From Aldersonia kunmingensis (lineage in GTDB: Bacteria; Actinomycetota; Actinomycetes; Mycobacteriales; Mycobacteriaceae): a stretch of 64,000 bases of DNA. Where the stretch lies: positions 1 through 64,000 of the forward strand of contig NZ_LRRB01000230.1 in assembly GCF_001646865.1 (NCBI RefSeq). The letters are read 5' to 3'. The position numbers and the translations under genes were made by a program. How positions within the stretch are numbered: position 1 is the stretch's first letter; each line of letters opens with the position of its first letter. The notes beneath the pieces were generated by a model, which saw nothing but the letters and a program-made list of their open reading frames with translations, was not told the DNA's origin and searched no databases. Shown here piece after piece: positions 8,877 through 22,019 of the stretch.

Positions 8877-9853
8877 GATCCCGCCTCCGCCCCGGTGGGC
8901 ACTGACGCGTGACCGGTCAAGCTGAGAAAGACGTCATCCAGCGAGGGCCGCCGCAACGCGATGTCGACGAGCTCGATGTTCGACTGGTCGAGCCGCCGCA
9001 AGGCCTCGGCGAGGGTCTTCGCACCCTCCGGGGCGGGCACTGCGATCCGGTCCGAATCGGCGCTGATCGCGCTGCGGTACTCCAGTGGCAGCATCGGTCC
9101 CAGCACGTCGATGATCGCCTGCATGTCGCGCATATTCAGCGGAACGACCTCGCAGTAACTCCCACCGGTGCGCGCCTTCAGTTCGTCCGCGGTGCCTTCC
9201 GCGATCACCTTGCCGTGGTCGATCACGACGATGCGATCACTGAGCGCGTCGGCCTCCTCCAGGTACTGCGTGGTCAAGAGGGTGGTGATGCCCAGTTGTT
9301 TGAAGCCCGCGACCAGGTCCCACACGCTTTGACGGCTACGCGGGTCCAGACCGGTGGTCGGTTCATCGAGGAACACCACATCCGGCCGAACCACGAGTCC
9401 GCAGGCGATGTCGATGCGCCGGCGCATGCCGCCCGAGTAGGTCGACACCTTGCGGTCGGCCGCGCCAACGAGGTCGAACTCGCGCACCAGGTGCTCGCCA
9501 CGCTCCCGTGCCGTCTTTTTGCTCAACCCCAGCAACCGGCCGAACATCACCAGGTTCTCCAGCCCGGTGAGCATGTCGTCGAGGGCCGCGTACTGGCCGG
9601 TCAGCATGATCGACCGCCGCACCTCCGTCGGGTTGGCGACGACGTCGTGGCCGGCGACCACGGCGCGACCGCCGTCCGGATGCACGAGCGTCGACAGGAT
9701 ATTGACGGTGGTCGTCTTGCCGGCGCCGTTGGGGCCCAGAATGCCGAGTACCTCGCCGCGGGCCACTTCGAAGCTCACGCCCCGCAAAGCCTTTGTCTCG
9801 CCGAAGGATTTCTCCAGGCCCTCGACAACGACCGCGGTGTCCGTTCCAGTCAT
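8873..9853 (-). CDS. DrrA-type ABC transporter ATP-binding protein (cassette 2)
   Basis: ATPase subunit of 326 residues with GPNGAGKTT (Walker A), YSGGMRRR (signature), VVFLDEPTTGLDPRS (Walker B) and the DrrA C-terminal domain ending LRRPSLDDVFLSLTGH. The ATG at 9853 is preferred over an ATG 30 bp upstream because AAGGTGAG lies seven bases before it. This places the start 4 bp after the NRPS stop, so exporter and synthetase are almost certainly one transcript. That is the strongest link between the cassettes and the peptide. Confidence 0.9.
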   Translation of the reverse strand: MTGTDTAVVVEGLEKSFGETKALRGVSFEVARGEVLGILGPNGAGKTTTVNILSTLVHPDGGRAVVAGHDVVANPTEVRRSIMLTGQYAALDDMLTGLENLVMFGRLLGLSKKTARERGEHLVREFDLVGAADRKVSTYSGGMRRRIDIACGLVVRPDVVFLDEPTTGLDPRSRQSVWDLVAGFKQLGITTLLTTQYLEEADALSDRIVVIDHGKVIAEGTADELKARTGGSYCEVVPLNMRDMQAIIDVLGPMLPLEYRSAISADSDRIAVPAPEGAKTLAEALRRLDQSNIELVDIALRRPSLDDVFLSLTGHASVPTGAEAGS

Positions 9854-9857
9854 CCGC

Positions 9858-12800
9858 TCACTCACCTTCTCGGGGACCATCATCGGTCCCGGAATCGAGA
9901 TACGAATTCAGTACCAGCGAGATGTGCCGCAACGGATCCGGTGCGGTCATCTCATCGTGGGTCGAGTCGATCGCGTGGTCGGCAATATCGCCGGTCACAT
10001 AGTCTTGCCAACTCCGTGCCGCCGCAGTCGGATCGGCTGCGGTGCGTATCGCGGTGAAGAACACGACGTCGCCGTCGAACTCAGGCGGTTGATATCCGGA
10101 GAGCATCCGCGACGCGCGGTTGTACGAGGACGTGATCCGCTCCAAATGTGGGGCGTCCACCGGAGCTTCGGGCCCGAGCACCGCGCGGATCGCCTCGGCC
10201 GCCTGCTCGGCGGTGAGATCGGCCGGTAGCGATTCGATACCCATCACCTGCCCGAACTCGTGCACGAACTCACCGGCCGAGAGTTCGGGCCCGAGCTCGA
10301 TGAAGCGTGCGGCGAGGTCTGCGTCCATCAAACCGAGCAGATCGACGCTCTCGCCGAGGGCACGGAACCGGGCCGCCACCGCCTGCGCGATGAAGCCGCC
10401 GAGCGACCAGCCGAGCAGGTGATACGGCCCGTGCGGCTGTATCTCCCGGATCTCGCGCACGTAGCGCTCGGCGAACTCCTCGATGCTGCGCGGCACCTCG
10501 CCCGAGTCGGTGAGTTCGGGTGACTGCAGTCCGTAGATCGGTCGCCTCGGGTCGAGCGTCTGCGCGAGCGGGCCGTAGGACCAGGCCAGGCCGGACGCCG
10601 GGTGGATACAGAAAAGCGGCGGAAGGTCGCCGTTGGGACGCAATGGCAGCAGCACAGCGAGGGTCGCGTCGGCGGAAAGGGGTTCGGCGCCAATGAGATC
10701 ACTGCCGGCTTCCAGCGATGCCGCGATGCGCCGGGAGAGCCCCAGTGTCGTCGGATCGGCGAACATCCACATCACCGACACGTTGACGCCGAACTCGGTG
10801 CGCAGCCGGGCCACCACCTGGGTTGCGATGAGCGAATTTCCGCCGATGGTGAAGAAGTCGTCGTCCAGGCCGACCTGCACCGAACCGAGGGCCTCCTCGT
10901 ACGCGGCGGCGACGGCCTGCTCAACCGGAGTCACCGGCGGCCGGAACTCGCGCTCCCCGAAAACCGGCTCGGGCAACGCTTTCCGGTCCAACTTGCCCAC
11001 CGCATTGAGTGGTATCTCGTCCATGACGACGAACGCCGACGGAATCATGTATGCGGGCAGTACCTCCGCCGCGTCAGCGCGAAGCTGCGCCGACGAGAGG
11101 TCGACGCCCGGCTCGCGAACGACGTAGGCCACGAGAACGGTCGAGCCGGCCGGGCCGTCCATGCCGAGGGTGACCGCGAAGTCGACGCCGTCGGCGCGCC
11201 CGAGCGCGGCGTCGATTTCACCGAGTTCGATGCGCTGCCCACGCACCTTGACCTGGAAGTCGGTGCGGCCGACGTATTCGAGCGTCGGTCCCGTGCCGTC
11301 GGCGGTTCGCCATCGCACCAGATCGCCTGTGCGGTACAGCCTCTCCGCCGGCCCGCCGTAGGGGTTGGCCACGAACCGCGCTGCGGTCAGTCCGGGCCGG
11401 TTGTGATAGCCCCGGGCCAGCGCAGCACCAGCCAGATACAACTCGCCGGCGACATTCACGGGCACGGGAGTCATCCGCTCGTCGAGCACGAACACCGATG
11501 CGCCCCGTACCGGTCCGCCGATCGTGACCGGGACGTCGACGGCCAGCGGTGGTGACGCGGTCGCCCAGATGGTGAACTCCGTCGGCCCGTACAGGTTGAT
11601 CATTGTTCGCCCGGAACCGGCAGCGGGACCACACCACCGCTCCACCAGCTCTTCGCCGACTGCCTCGCCGGCCACCGCGAGCACCTGCACGCTCGACACG
11701 TCGACCGGATCCACCGACGCCAAGGCGGATGGGGTGATGACCATGTGGGTCACCTGCTCGGCGGCAATCAGCGCGGCAAGGTCGGGGCCACCGAACACCT
11801 CGGGTGGCGACACCACGAGTGCCCCACCGGAACCGAACGCCATTAGCGCTTCGAATACCGAGGCGTCGAAGCTCGGGGACGCGACCTGCAATACCCGCGA
11901 CTGTTCGTCGACGCCGAGCAACTCGCGTTGCGCGGCAAGCAGATCCGCAACACCTCGGTGCGATACCGAGACGCCCTTGGGGGTACCTGTCGAACCCGAC
12001 GTGTAAATCATCCACACCGCTTGGTCCGGCCGGACAGGTGCGATCTCGGTGTCACCGAGTGCGGCCGCGCTCGCGCGCTGCCACCGATCGGCGAATTCCG
12101 GGTCGTCGAGCACAAGCCACGTGGTGGTCCTCGGCAAATCGCCGTCATCGGAGTCGACTTCACCGAATCTGCTGTGCGCTGTGGTGGTAATGCCAAGGAC
12201 GGCACCGGAATCGGCGAGCATGTGGTCGATCCGGTCGAGCGGGTGCTTGGGGTCGACCGGCAGGAACGCCGCTCCGGTCTTGGCGACCGCCCACATCCCG
12301 ATAAACATCTCGATCGATCGCGTCAAGCCGAGCGCGACCACGGTCTCGGCTCCTGCGCCGGCATCGGTGAGCAGCCGAGCGAGCCGATTCGACCTCTCGT
12401 CGATGTCGTGGTAGCTCAGCGTGATTTCGTTGTGGACCACGGCCGGCCGGCCGGCGTGCTCGGCCGCCACCGCACGGAGGACCGAAGGCAGTGTTGCTGT
12501 GCCGGCACTTGGCTCCCCGTGCACCGACACGAGCGCGGCGCGCTCGGCCGGATCGAGGATCTCGATGTCTCCTACCCGCACATCGGCGTCCGTCACCACC
12601 GCGGAGAGGATGCGCTGCCACCGCACCGCAAACTCCGCGACGGTGGATTCGTCGAACAAGTCGGTGGCGTATGTCAGCGCCCCGTCCAGGCCGCCAGGTG
12701 CACCGTCGTCGGCGAAGCGTTCGCGCAGCGCGAGGGTCAGATCGAACTGCGACAGGCTACGCTCGAAGTCCTCCACCTGCACACGGACGCCGGGCAATTC

Positions 12801-15800
12801 GAACACCGGGTCGACGAAGTTCTGCAACGACAGGGTTACCTGGAACAGCGGATGGTGGGCCGTCGAGCGGGGTGGGTCCAGGACCTGCACGAGTCGTTCG
12901 AACGGGACGTCCGCATTGGCGAACGAATCCAGGTCGGTCGATCGCACGGCGGCCAGGAACTCGCGGAACGATACGCCGGGATCCACGATCGTCCGTAGTG
13001 CCAGGGTATTGACGAACATTCCGACCAGGTCGTCCAGCGACTCCTCGCCACGCCCCGCGACCGCGGTGCCGATCGTGATGTCATCGCCGCCGCCGAGGCG
13101 AGCGAGCAGCACGGCCAACACCGCGTGCACGACCATGAACGTACTGGCGTTCTCGGCCTGCGCGAACTTCGCCAGATCCGCATGCGTCATCGCGTCGAGA
13201 GTGAACTCGAAGTCCGCGCTCCGCATGGTCTGAACTGCCGGGCGTGGGCGATCAGAGGGCAACGACACGACCTCGGGAAGCCCGGAGAGCGTGTCGGTCC
13301 AGAATCGGATCTGCCTCGCCGCCAACGACTCCGGGTCGGATTCGGTGCCGACCAATTCCTTGTGCCACAGCGCGAAATCCGCATACTGCACGTCGAGCGC
13401 CGGCCGGTCCGCGGGCCGCCCCGAGCAACGTGCGGTGTAGGCCGCCATCAGATCGATTGCGAGCGGCGCCATCGAGGCGCCGTCGGCGCTGATGTGGTGC
13501 ACGACGAGTACCACGACGTGCACCGGTTCGTCACCGGCGGCGTCGGCGATCCGGAACAACCCGACGCGCAACGGCGGTTCGCTCGACAGCTCGAATCCGG
13601 TGTCGGTGAGTGCACTGATTCGGGCCTGCAACGCCGCACCTTCGGCGACCTCGACGACGCCGATGTCGGGACGGACCGCTTCCGCCGTCAGTACGAGTTG
13701 GCGAGGCCCCTCCGGGTCGGACGGGTAGACGGTCCGCAGACTTTCGTGCCGCTCGATGACGTCGTACAGCGCGAGCCGCAGAGCATCGGTCTCGAGCGCA
13801 CCGGTCAGCCTTAGCGCGATGGCGATGTTGTACGCCGCCGAGGACGGATCCAGTTGGTTGAGCACCCACATCCGCTGCTGCGCTGTCGACAACGGGATGC
13901 GCTCGGGGCGAGCACGCGGGCCGAGCACCGGGCGGCCACCGGCCCCTTCCGCCACCACTTTTGCCCGCGTCGAGATCTGGGCCACTGTCGGCGCGTCGAA
14001 CAGATCTCGCAGCGCCACACTCGAACCCAATGCCGAGTTGATACGGGAGACCACCTTGGTCGCGACCAGCGAGTCGCCGCCGAGATCGAAGAATGATTCG
14101 TCGATGCCGACGTCTTCGATGCCGAGCACCGCACCGAAGATCTCCGCGACAGTCGCCTCCACCGCGGTGCGGGGCGCCAGATAGGTGCTGCGCGGACGCC
14201 TGGAGAAGTCCGGCATGGGCAGAGCGTTGCGATCCAGCTTCCCGACCGGCGTCAGGGGTAGCTCGTCCAGAACCACGACGGCCCCCGGCACCATGTAGCC
14301 CGGCAGCACGGACGCGACTTCCTTGCGCAACTGTTCGCCGTCGAGCAGGACCCCGGCGACGGGAAGCACGTAGGAGACCAGCACCGTCGCGCCGGACGGG
14401 CCCTTTTGGCCGAGCGTCGCCACGTACTCGACGTCGGGATTGCGCGCCAGGACCGCGTCGATCTCGCCCAGTTCGATCCGCAAACCACGGATCTTCACCT
14501 GGAAGTCGCTGCGGCCCTGGTACTCCAGCTCGAGATTGCCGGCCTCGGTCAACACCCAGCTGACCATGTCGCCGGTGCGATACATGCGTTCGGAACTTCC
14601 GCAGGGGTTGGCGACGAACCGCGAGGCGCTCATCCCGAGCCGGTTGAAGTAGCCGCGCGACACACCCGGTCCGGCAAGGTACAGCTCACCGGATATACCG
14701 ACCGGCACGGGCCGCAGCCAGGTATCCAGCACCATCACCCGGGCGCCGGGAATCGGCCCACCGATCGTCACGGGTGCGCCCGGGACCAGCGGTCCGGTTC
14801 CGGTGGCCCAGATGGTGAATTCGGTTGGCCCGTAGAGGTTCGTCATGACCCGGTCCACGGACCACTTGTCCACCAATTCCGGACTGGCGGCCTCGCCGGC
14901 CACTGCGAGGGTGTGCAACGTCGTGAGGGCGGACGGCTCCATCGACGCGAGCGCCGACGGAGTGATGACCGCGTGCGTGACGCCCTGCTCTTCCAGGAGA
15001 TGGTCCAGTTCCGGGCCACCGTAAACCTCCGGCGGAGCGACGACGAGGCGGCCACCGAAGGCGTGCGCCATCAGCAGCACGAACACCGACGCGTCGAAGC
15101 TGGGCGAAGCCACTTGGAGGACGCGCGAGGAGGAACCGAGGCGCAGCGAATCCCGCATACCTGCAACGACATTCGCCAGGCCGCGATGGGTGACCATCAC
15201 TGCCTTCGGTTTGCCGGTGGAGCCGGAGGTATAGATCAGGTAGGAGTTGGCGTCGATATGCACCGGCCTGCCACGATCGGCATCGGTGATCGGCTCGTCC
15301 GACACGGTCATCAGCCGCCGAATCGTGTTCAGGTCGTCGAGCAGCAGCCAGTCGATTGTGCCGGGCAGGTTCGGGCCGAACGTGGTGTCGGTGATACCGA
15401 TCGGCGCCTTGGAGTCCGACACCATGTGCTCGATCCGGTCCGGCGGGTGGTTCGGGTCCATCGGGGCGAATGCCGCGCCGGTCTTCGCCACCGCCCATAC
15501 CGCGACGACGGCCTCGACCGAACGGGCCAGGGCGAGCGCGATGAACACATCGGGACCGGCGCCGTGCCGCAACAGCACTCGCGCCATCCGGTTCGACCAG
15601 TTGTCGAGCATCCGATACGTGAGCGAGGTGTCGCCGGAGACGACTGCGACGGCGTCCGGCGCGATCTCGGCAGCGGCGGAGAGGATCTCCGGCATGCTTC
15701 GCACACCGGCGTCGGCCGGGCCCGCCACGGGGAACAACCGGTGCAGCTCGAGGTCGTCGCAGGGCTGCAGAGCGGCGACCCTGGCCTCGGGGTGTTCGGC

Positions 15801-18800
15801 GATCTGCGTCAGGAACCGGACGAATCGGCCCAGGAACCGCTCGGCCTCGGCTCGATCCAGCTCTCCGGCAAGGTACTTCAGCGCGATACGCAGTCCGCCG
15901 CGGTCGGTGCCCTCAACCGCCTGCAACGGAATCACCATGAGATTCAGCGGGTACGGCGTCGCGTCGGTCCCCTCGACGTCGACGATCGCCATCCCGGCCA
16001 GGTCCATCGTCTGCGCCAGCGCTTCGCGATCGATCGGATAGGACTCGAAAACCGTCAAGGTGTCGAACAGTTCAGGAAGCCCGACCGCCTTGTGGATCTC
16101 GGCGAGTCCGACATGCTGGTGATCGAGCAGTTTGGCCTGCTCGGACTGCACGCGCGCGAGCAGTTCCTGCACCCGCTCTGCGGGGTCGAGGCGCACCCGC
16201 ACCGGAAGAGTGTTGATGAACAGGCCCACCATCTCTTCCACGCCCGCCAGTTGCGGCGGCCGGCCCGACACGGTGCCGCCGAAGACCACGTCGGTCCTGC
16301 CGGTGAGCATCGCGAGCAGCATCGCCCACGCCGATTGCACCGCGGTGTTGATGGTGGAACCCGCACTCCGCGCGGTCATCTCGATTGCGGCGACCGTCGA
16401 CGGTTCCAGGTCCACCGAGATCATCCCGGTCTCGGTGGACTCGATACCTGCTAGCGACGGCACCGCCCTGGTCGGAGTGTCGATTCCCGCGAGCGATTCC
16501 ACCCACGCAGCCTTCGACGCCACGGGATCCTGTTCGCCGAGCCACGCGAGGAATTCCCGATAGGACCGGGGTGGCGGCAGCGCGGCCTGGTCCGGTCCGG
16601 TGATGTAGAACGCGAGCAGTTCGCGCACGATCAGCGGCGTCGACCAACCGTCCAGCAGGATGTGATGATTGGTCATCAGCAACTTGTACGACTCGGCATC
16701 GGTCCGAATCAGCGTGAAACGCAGCAAGGGTGGGGCCGTCAGGTCGAAGCGGCTGTCCGCGTCCTGCGCGACCAACCGTTCGAGTTCGGCCAGCCTGACA
16801 CCGGGGTCGCTGATCGCGGTGAGATCCGCTTCCTGCCAACCGACCTCGGCTGCGGACAGCACGAGCTGGCGTGGCCCTTCGTCCGTCTCGATGAAGGCGA
16901 CCCGGAGGTTGTCGTGACGATCCACAAGAGCCTGCGCGGCCGCGTGCAGTCGGGCTGCATCGACCGAGCCCTCGAGGGTGAGGGTCGCTTGCACCGTGTA
17001 ACCGTCCGATGTGTCGACGTCGTAGAGCGCGTGGAACAGCAGGCCGTACTGCAGCGGGGACAGTGGCCAGACGTCGACGAGATTCGGGTAACGGCGTTCC
17101 CACCCTTCGATCTCCGCCTGCGTCGTCGGAACGAGGTTGAAATCCGACGGAGTGCGGCCACCGGCAGACGTTCCCCTGGCGTGATGCGCCAACCCGCGCC
17201 ATGCCTCTGCACACAGTTCGGAGATCTCGCGAATATCGCTCTCGCCCAGCACCTTCGAAGCAAATGCCCACGTGACGTCGATGATCACGCCACCGTCGGC
17301 TTCGTTCGCGATCGCGTTGATGTCGAGCACAGCGGGCATGGTCATCTGCGGATCGTGCGTCGCGGCCAGGCGCTGCGGCAACCACGCACCACCGCCGGCA
17401 GTGAACGCGCGGCCGAGATAGTTGAAGCTGATCTGCGGATCGGTCGCATCACCCAGAACCCCAGCGGCGCCCGGATTGAGATACCGCAGCATCCCGTAGC
17501 CCACACCGCGATCCGGGACGCCGCGCAACTGCTCCTTGACGGCCTTGATCGCGGCCCCTGCGCCTGACCCACCCGCGAACGCGTCGTCGAGATCGATACC
17601 GGACAGATCCAGCGCCATCGGGAAGACACTGGTGAACCAGCCGACCGTGCGGGCGACATCGGCGCCGGGCACGGCCCCTTCTTCCCGGCCATGTCCTTCC
17701 AACGTAAGCAACGTTGCGGTGCAGTCGACCCCACGGCCGGCGCGCCACCTCGTCACTGCCATGGCCAGTCCCGTGAGGAGCGCATCGTCCGCGCCGCAGT
17801 GGAAGCGGTCCGGCACGGTGGTGAGCAGGGTTCCCGCCACGTCGGCGGGCACCGCGGTCTGCACCTGGGACATCGTCGCGACCACGTCGATACCCGGATC
17901 CAGCGGGCGCTCGCCCAGTGGCGGATCGGGTGTCGCCGAGATGTCCTGCCACATGGGCGCTTCCGCCGACCGCGCGGCGGTGTTGGCCTCCTCGATCAGG
18001 CCGCTCGCCCACCGGCGAAACGAAGTACCGACCGGATCCAGGGTCACCTGGTTCCCAGCGGCAATCGCGGCGCATGCGGTAGCGAAGTCCGGCAACAGGA
18101 TTCGCCACGACACGCCGTCCACGACAAGGTGATGCAGAACCAGCCACATCCTCGGCTCGGCGTCGGGCGCTTCGAGCCGGACGAATCTCGCAACCGCACC
18201 GCCGGCCGGGTCGAGCAGGTCGGCGGCACGCTGCAATTCACGCTCTGCCGCCTCCGGCAGGTCGGCTGCGGACTCGACGGTGACCTGCTCGAGCAACTCA
18301 TCCGCTTCAACAGTTCCGGGTTCCCCGACCACGACGTGCCATTCACCGTTGTCGCCGACCCGCAGTTCACTACGCAGCATGTCGTGGTGATCGAGCAGCG
18401 CCTGAACTCCGGCGACGAGCATGGGCCGGTCGATCTCCGGCGGTAGCCCGATCAGCACGGCCTGACCGAACCGGTCGAACGGGCCGGGCTGGTCCAGCAT
18501 CGCGTGCACGACCGGAGTCACGCCGACCTCGCCGACCCCACCGCCCGGGAGTTCGGCCAAACCGGTTGCGGCCACGTCGGTCGCGACTGCCGCGAGCCCG
18601 GCAACCGTCTTGCGTTCGAACACGTCCCGGGCGGTTATCGCCACGCCCGCGGCCTTCGCCCGTGCCACCAACTGGATGGAGACGATGCTGTCGCCACCGA
18701 GGGCGAAGAAGCTCTCGTCGGCGCCCACGCGTTCCACACCGAGCACATCGGCGAACAAGCGCGCGAACACGCGCTCGCGCTCGGTTGCAGGCTCCCGCCC

Positions 18801-21731
18801 GGTGGCGGTTCGCTCACCGAACTCCGGCGCAGGCAGGGCCTTGCGGTCCAGCTTGCCGACCGGCGTCAGCGGTATCTGATCGAGCACGACGATGACGGTC
18901 GGCACCATGTAGCCGGGCAGAAACTCCCCGACGAAATTCTTCAACCGATCCGGGACCAACGTGACGCCGTTGCGACCGAGTACGTAGGAGACCAGCGCAG
19001 TACCGCCGGTCGGCGCCTCGACGCCGAGTGTGATCGCGAACTCGACGTCCTCTTGGCGCTGCAGCGCGGTGTCGATCTCGCCCAGCTCGATCCGGAACCC
19101 GCGCACCTTGACCTGAAAATCGCTGCGGCCCAAATACTCCAGGATGACTGCCGCACCTTCGACGCCGTGTGTGGTCGCTCCGCCGGCTCCGCTCACAGAC
19201 CAGCGCACCAGATCGCCGGTGCGATACATCCGCTCACCGGCGCCGACATAGGGGTTGGTGACGAAACGGTCTGCCGTGAGTCCTGCCCGGCCGTGGTAAC
19301 CGCGCGCCAATGCCGGTCCCGCCAAGTACAGTTCACCGGCCGTGCCCGACGGCACCGGACGCAGCCAGCGATCGAGGATCAGCGCCTTCGTTCCGGCGAC
19401 GACGCTGCCGATCGACACCGGTTCGCCGGCACGCATCGGCTCGGTGACCGTCGACGTGATCGTGGTTTCCGTCGGCCCGTAACCGTTGATGAGGCGGCGG
19501 CCGCGCCACCGCTCGACCAGTTCCGGCGGGCATGCGTCGCCACCCACCACGACGGTCTGCAGGTCCGGCACCGAGTCGGGATCCAGCGAGGCCACCACCG
19601 CGGAGGTGACATTCAGGTGGGTCACCTTGTGCAGCCAAAGCACCTCCGCGAGCGTCTCGCCGGCAAACGATTCCGGCGGCACGATGGCGAGCGTCGCACC
19701 CGTACCGAAGGTGACCAACAGTTCCTCGATCGAGATATCGAAACTTGGCGAGACTGCATGCGCGACAATCGATTCCGGCGCGACGAAAAAGGCTCTGCGC
19801 GCATTGTCGACCATGCTCGCCAGCCCGCTGTGGGTGACCAGGACGCCCTTCGGGAGTCCGGTCGAACCCGAGGTGTAGATGACGTAGGCGACCTGGGAGA
19901 TAAACTCTCGCCTCGGGCGCTCGGCATCGGCGATGGGATCCGTCGCCGCCGCCGCAATCCGTTCGTCGCGGTCGAGGACCAGCCAGTTCACGTTGTCCGG
20001 CAGGGCCTCTCGCGCCGACTCGACCGTGAGGCCCGCGACAGCGGCGCTGTCGCCAAGCATGTGAGCGATCCGGTCCGCTGGATACGTCGGATCCACCGGG
20101 ACGAACGCCGCACCGGTCTTGGCCACCGCCCAGAACGCCAGCACCGAGTTAGCCGACCGCGGAATCGAAATTGCGACCACCTGCTCCGGTCCGACTCCGG
20201 CGGCGAGCAGAGTGCGGGCGATCGCGTTCGACTGCTCGTCGAGCATGCGGTATGTCAGGGTTTGCTCGCCCCAGATCAGTGCGATCTTGTCCGGATCGCG
20301 GGCGACGCCGTCGGCGAGTAGTTCGCGCAACAGCTGCGGCGGCTGACCGACACCGCCATCCACCGGGACCGATTGTGCCCGTTCGGCTTCGGTGAGGATG
20401 TCCACCGATGCCTGCGGCGCGTCCGCACCGGCAGTGACGAACCGATGTAGGAAGGCAAGGAAACGCGCATGGTGCGCGGCCAAGTCGGCGTCCGAATACA
20501 AGGCCGGATTGGCCTGAAAATCGATGTGCGTGCTTTCGCCACCGACACCGGGATAGAGGTTGAGGAACAGGTCGTCGATCAAACCCGACGTGAGGACATG
20601 CAGTCGACCGGTGATGGTGCCCAGCTGAATTCGGGTGTCGACCATCATCAGGTTGACCGACGGCCCGAACGTCGCGGCCTCGTCCATCGCCCAGCCGAGG
20701 TCGCGGACGATATCCTCCTGGCGGTACCGCTGCCGCCGCAGCGCGCCGGTGAGCTCGCCCTGCGCGGCCAAAGTCAGTTCGCCCACTGTGGTTCTCGCGT
20801 CGAGCCGCAGCCGCAACGGCACCACATTGGCGAGCATGCCACCCGAGCGCCGCATCGACGCCGTGGTGCGCGCGGACACCGGGAGGCTCAGCATGACCTC
20901 GTCCACACCGGTCATCCGTGCCAGATAGGCACCGAAGGCCGCGACCACGAGAGGCGCAAGGCTCGAGTTCATTTCGTGTGCGATTTCGTCCAGCCGCTCC
21001 GCGGTCTCGGCCGGCAACGCACCCGAGAACACCCGCGGATGCGCTTCGACATCGGCGGTGCGACCCGACAGGCTTACCGGATCGGCCATGCCGGCCAAAT
21101 GCTCACGCCAGTACTCGCCGTCGGTGACGAACCTGTCCGAACTGCGGTAGGCGGCATCGGCCTCGACGATCTTCTCGAGTTCGTCCGCGCGCGAGCGTGG
21201 CGGCTCGACTCCCTCGATCTCGGCGTTGTACAGCTCGGCAGCGCGCTGCAGCATCGTCATCGCGCCAAAACCGTCCAGCACCAGATGGTGAATGCGCGCG
21301 TACCAGTAGTAGCGCTCATCGGCGAGACGCAGTGTGGCGAGCCGGACCAACCGGTCACGCAGCAAATCCAGCGGTGCGCTGTATTCCGCGCGCATCCATG
21401 CCTGTGCCGCGGATTCCGGGTCCGCTTCCCCGCGCAGGTCCAGGTAATCGATCTCCTCGTGCAGGTTCGGGTCCACCATTTGGAACGGGTAGCCATCGAT
21501 TTCGATCAAGCGCAGATATCCGGTGCCGAATTCGCGGCCCGCCTGCTGCGCCGACCGCTGCAACAGCTCGACATCGAGGGGCCCGGCCAATTCCACGTAC
21601 TGCGCGATGGATATTGGCGTGCCGCCCGCGACATGCTGGGCGAACCAGATCCCGCGCTGCGCCGCGGACAGCGGAAACGCTCCCGCGGGCAACGCGAACG
21701 AAGCGTCGGCGGATGACTCAGATCGCTGCAT
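9858..21731 (-). CDS. Trimodular non-ribosomal peptide synthetase (C-A-T-E, C-A-T, C-A-T-TE)
   Basis: A 3957-residue NRPS. Approximate motif positions: C1 HHLVLDGFG 149, A1 TSGSTG 620, T1 GGDSI 1012, [11 protein letters not shown] 1197, C2 HHILLDGW 1687, A2 TSGSTG 2167, T2 GGDSL 2551, C3 HHISADG 2744, A3 TSGSTG 3244, T3 GGNSL 3630, TE GWSLGG 3774 with His near 3925. All catalytic motifs look intact. C1 ([15 protein letters not shown]) and the TE ([15 protein letters not shown]) resemble EntF, suggesting an acyl or aryl starter. C2 starts [13 protein letters not shown], typical of D-accepting C domains after epimerisation. Codes read by alignment to GrsA: A1 DIENVGGITK (partly like hydroxyornithine codes); A2 and A3 both DAFVAALIWK (not recognised). 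The predicted product is starter, D-residue, X, X. I chose ATG 21731 over a TTG 105 bp upstream because the C domain follows at once and GAGGT precedes it. No MbtH gene is visible. Confidence 0.93.
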   Translation of the reverse strand: MQRSESSADASFALPAGAFPLSAAQRGIWFAQHVAGGTPISIAQYVELAGPLDVELLQRSAQQAGREFGTGYLRLIEIDGYPFQMVDPNLHEEIDYLDLRGEADPESAAQAWMRAEYSAPLDLLRDRLVRLATLRLADERYYWYARIHHLVLDGFGAMTMLQRAAELYNAEIEGVEPPRSRADELEKIVEADAAYRSSDRFVTDGEYWREHLAGMADPVSLSGRTADVEAHPRVFSGALPAETAERLDEIAHEMNSSLAPLVVAAFGAYLARMTGVDEVMLSLPVSARTTASMRRSGGMLANVVPLRLRLDARTTVGELTLAAQGELTGALRRQRYRQEDIVRDLGWAMDEAATFGPSVNLMMVDTRIQLGTITGRLHVLTSGLIDDLFLNLYPGVGGESTHIDFQANPALYSDADLAAHHARFLAFLHRFVTAGADAPQASVDILTEAERAQSVPVDGGVGQPPQLLRELLADGVARDPDKIALIWGEQTLTYRMLDEQSNAIARTLLAAGVGPEQVVAISIPRSANSVLAFWAVAKTGAAFVPVDPTYPADRIAHMLGDSAAVAGLTVESAREALPDNVNWLVLDRDERIAAAATDPIADAERPRREFISQVAYVIYTSGSTGLPKGVLVTHSGLASMVDNARRAFFVAPESIVAHAVSPSFDISIEELLVTFGTGATLAIVPPESFAGETLAEVLWLHKVTHLNVTSAVVASLDPDSVPDLQTVVVGGDACPPELVERWRGRRLINGYGPTETTITSTVTEPMRAGEPVSIGSVVAGTKALILDRWLRPVPSGTAGELYLAGPALARGYHGRAGLTADRFVTNPYVGAGERMYRTGDLVRWSVSGAGGATTHGVEGAAVILEYLGRSDFQVKVRGFRIELGEIDTALQRQEDVEFAITLGVEAPTGGTALVSYVLGRNGVTLVPDRLKNFVGEFLPGYMVPTVIVVLDQIPLTPVGKLDRKALPAPEFGERTATGREPATERERVFARLFADVLGVERVGADESFFALGGDSIVSIQLVARAKAAGVAITARDVFERKTVAGLAAVATDVAATGLAELPGGGVGEVGVTPVVHAMLDQPGPFDRFGQAVLIGLPPEIDRPMLVAGVQALLDHHDMLRSELRVGDNGEWHVVVGEPGTVEADELLEQVTVESAADLPEAAERELQRAADLLDPAGGAVARFVRLEAPDAEPRMWLVLHHLVVDGVSWRILLPDFATACAAIAAGNQVTLDPVGTSFRRWASGLIEEANTAARSAEAPMWQDISATPDPPLGERPLDPGIDVVATMSQVQTAVPADVAGTLLTTVPDRFHCGADDALLTGLAMAVTRWRAGRGVDCTATLLTLEGHGREEGAVPGADVARTVGWFTSVFPMALDLSGIDLDDAFAGGSGAGAAIKAVKEQLRGVPDRGVGYGMLRYLNPGAAGVLGDATDPQISFNYLGRAFTAGGGAWLPQRLAATHDPQMTMPAVLDINAIANEADGGVIIDVTWAFASKVLGESDIREISELCAEAWRGLAHHARGTSAGGRTPSDFNLVPTTQAEIEGWERRYPNLVDVWPLSPLQYGLLFHALYDVDTSDGYTVQATLTLEGSVDAARLHAAAQALVDRHDNLRVAFIETDEGPRQLVLSAAEVGWQEADLTAISDPGVRLAELERLVAQDADSRFDLTAPPLLRFTLIRTDAESYKLLMTNHHILLDGWSTPLIVRELLAFYITGPDQAALPPPRSYREFLAWLGEQDPVASKAAWVESLAGIDTPTRAVPSLAGIESTETGMISVDLEPSTVAAIEMTARSAGSTINTAVQSAWAMLLAMLTGRTDVVFGGTVSGRPPQLAGVEEMVGLFINTLPVRVRLDPAERVQELLARVQSEQAKLLDHQHVGLAEIHKAVGLPELFDTLTVFESYPIDREALAQTMDLAGMAIVDVEGTDATPYPLNLMVIPLQAVEGTDRGGLRIALKYLAGELDRAEAERFLGRFVRFLTQIAEHPEARVAALQPCDDLELHRLFPVAGPADAGVRSMPEILSAAAEIAPDAVAVVSGDTSLTYRMLDNWSNRMARVLLRHGAGPDVFIALALARSVEAVVAVWAVAKTGAAFAPMDPNHPPDRIEHMVSDSKAPIGITDTTFGPNLPGTIDWLLLDDLNTIRRLMTVSDEPITDADRGRPVHIDANSYLIYTSGSTGKPKAVMVTHRGLANVVAGMRDSLRLGSSSRVLQVASPSFDASVFVLLMAHAFGGRLVVAPPEVYGGPELDHLLEEQGVTHAVITPSALASMEPSALTTLHTLAVAGEAASPELVDKWSVDRVMTNLYGPTEFTIWATGTGPLVPGAPVTIGGPIPGARVMVLDTWLRPVPVGISGELYLAGPGVSRGYFNRLGMSASRFVANPCGSSERMYRTGDMVSWVLTEAGNLELEYQGRSDFQVKIRGLRIELGEIDAVLARNPDVEYVATLGQKGPSGATVLVSYVLPVAGVLLDGEQLRKEVASVLPGYMVPGAVVVLDELPLTPVGKLDRNALPMPDFSRRPRSTYLAPRTAVEATVAEIFGAVLGIEDVGIDESFFDLGGDSLVATKVVSRINSALGSSVALRDLFDAPTVAQISTRAKVVAEGAGGRPVLGPRARPERIPLSTAQQRMWVLNQLDPSSAAYNIAIALRLTGALETDALRLALYDVIERHESLRTVYPSDPEGPRQLVLTAEAVRPDIGVVEVAEGAALQARISALTDTGFELSSEPPLRVGLFRIADAAGDEPVHVVVLVVHHISADGASMAPLAIDLMAAYTARCSGRPADRPALDVQYADFALWHKELVGTESDPESLAARQIRFWTDTLSGLPEVVSLPSDRPRPAVQTMRSADFEFTLDAMTHADLAKFAQAENASTFMVVHAVLAVLLARLGGGDDITIGTAVAGRGEESLDDLVGMFVNTLALRTIVDPGVSFREFLAAVRSTDLDSFANADVPFERLVQVLDPPRSTAHHPLFQVTLSLQNFVDPVFELPGVRVQVEDFERSLSQFDLTLALRERFADDGAPGGLDGALTYATDLFDESTVAEFAVRWQRILSAVVTDADVRVGDIEILDPAERAALVSVHGEPSAGTATLPSVLRAVAAEHAGRPAVVHNEITLSYHDIDERSNRLARLLTDAGAGAETVVALGLTRSIEMFIGMWAVAKTGAAFLPVDPKHPLDRIDHMLADSGAVLGITTTAHSRFGEVDSDDGDLPRTTTWLVLDDPEFADRWQRASAAALGDTEIAPVRPDQAVWMIYTSGSTGTPKGVSVSHRGVADLLAAQRELLGVDEQSRVLQVASPSFDASVFEALMAFGSGGALVVSPPEVFGGPDLAALIAAEQVTHMVITPSALASVDPVDVSSVQVLAVAGEAVGEELVERWCGPAAGSGRTMINLYGPTEFTIWATASPPLAVDVPVTIGGPVRGASVFVLDERMTPVPVNVAGELYLAGAALARGYHNRPGLTAARFVANPYGGPAERLYRTGDLVRWRTADGTGPTLEYVGRTDFQVKVRGQRIELGEIDAALGRADGVDFAVTLGMDGPAGSTVLVAYVVREPGVDLSSAQLRADAAEVLPAYMIPSAFVVMDEIPLNAVGKLDRKALPEPVFGEREFRPPVTPVEQAVAAAYEEALGSVQVGLDDDFFTIGGNSLIATQVVARLRTEFGVNVSVMWMFADPTTLGLSRRIAASLEAGSDLIGAEPLSADATLAVLLPLRPNGDLPPLFCIHPASGLAWSYGPLAQTLDPRRPIYGLQSPELTDSGEVPRSIEEFAERYVREIREIQPHGPYHLLGWSLGGFIAQAVAARFRALGESVDLLGLMDADLAARFIELGPELSAGEFVHEFGQVMGIESLPADLTAEQAAEAIRAVLGPEAPVDAPHLERITSSYNRASRMLSGYQPPEFDGDVVFFTAIRTAADPTAAARSWQDYVTGDIADHAIDSTHDEMTAPDPLRHISLVLNSYLDSGTDDGPREGE

Positions 21732-22019
21732 ACGGTTCACGACCTCGAAAGTGCGGTGCCGACTGAAGCGTATCGACCAATCTCGCTCGTCTTCGAGTGT
21801 TTGCTCGATCTCGCTGCGGCTCGGCTCGGGCAACAAACTCGGCGGCGACCGACACCAATCCGAGGCGGGACGAACCCGCCTCGGATCTGCGCCGGCCGTG
21901 GCAGCCCCGACGTACTACCGCGACAACCTTTGGGGTGATGGTATTGCCGATCTCCCCATCGGCGTATCGATTACTGTCGTCGCAAACTCCTAGCCTGGCA
22001 ATACTGTGGCTAACCAACG

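Noticed and set aside
18504-20321. Long plus-strand open frame opposite the NRPS (also 14406-16454 and 20469-21716)
   Set aside because: These are antisense shadows of a GC-rich coding strand. They have Arg/His-rich composition and no recognisable domain, while the minus strand carries intact NRPS motifs.
9858-21731. Assignment of the NRPS as a heterobactin, rhodochelin or mycobactin synthetase
   Set aside because: The three modules have the wrong order of codes (A2 equals A3), and no DHB, salicylate or ornithine-hydroxylase genes are present in the window.
21975-22019. IdeR-like half site (TTGGTTAGCC on the minus strand) upstream of the NRPS
   Set aside because: The full 19-mer matches at only 9 positions and the second half is absent, so iron control of the NRPS is not supported.
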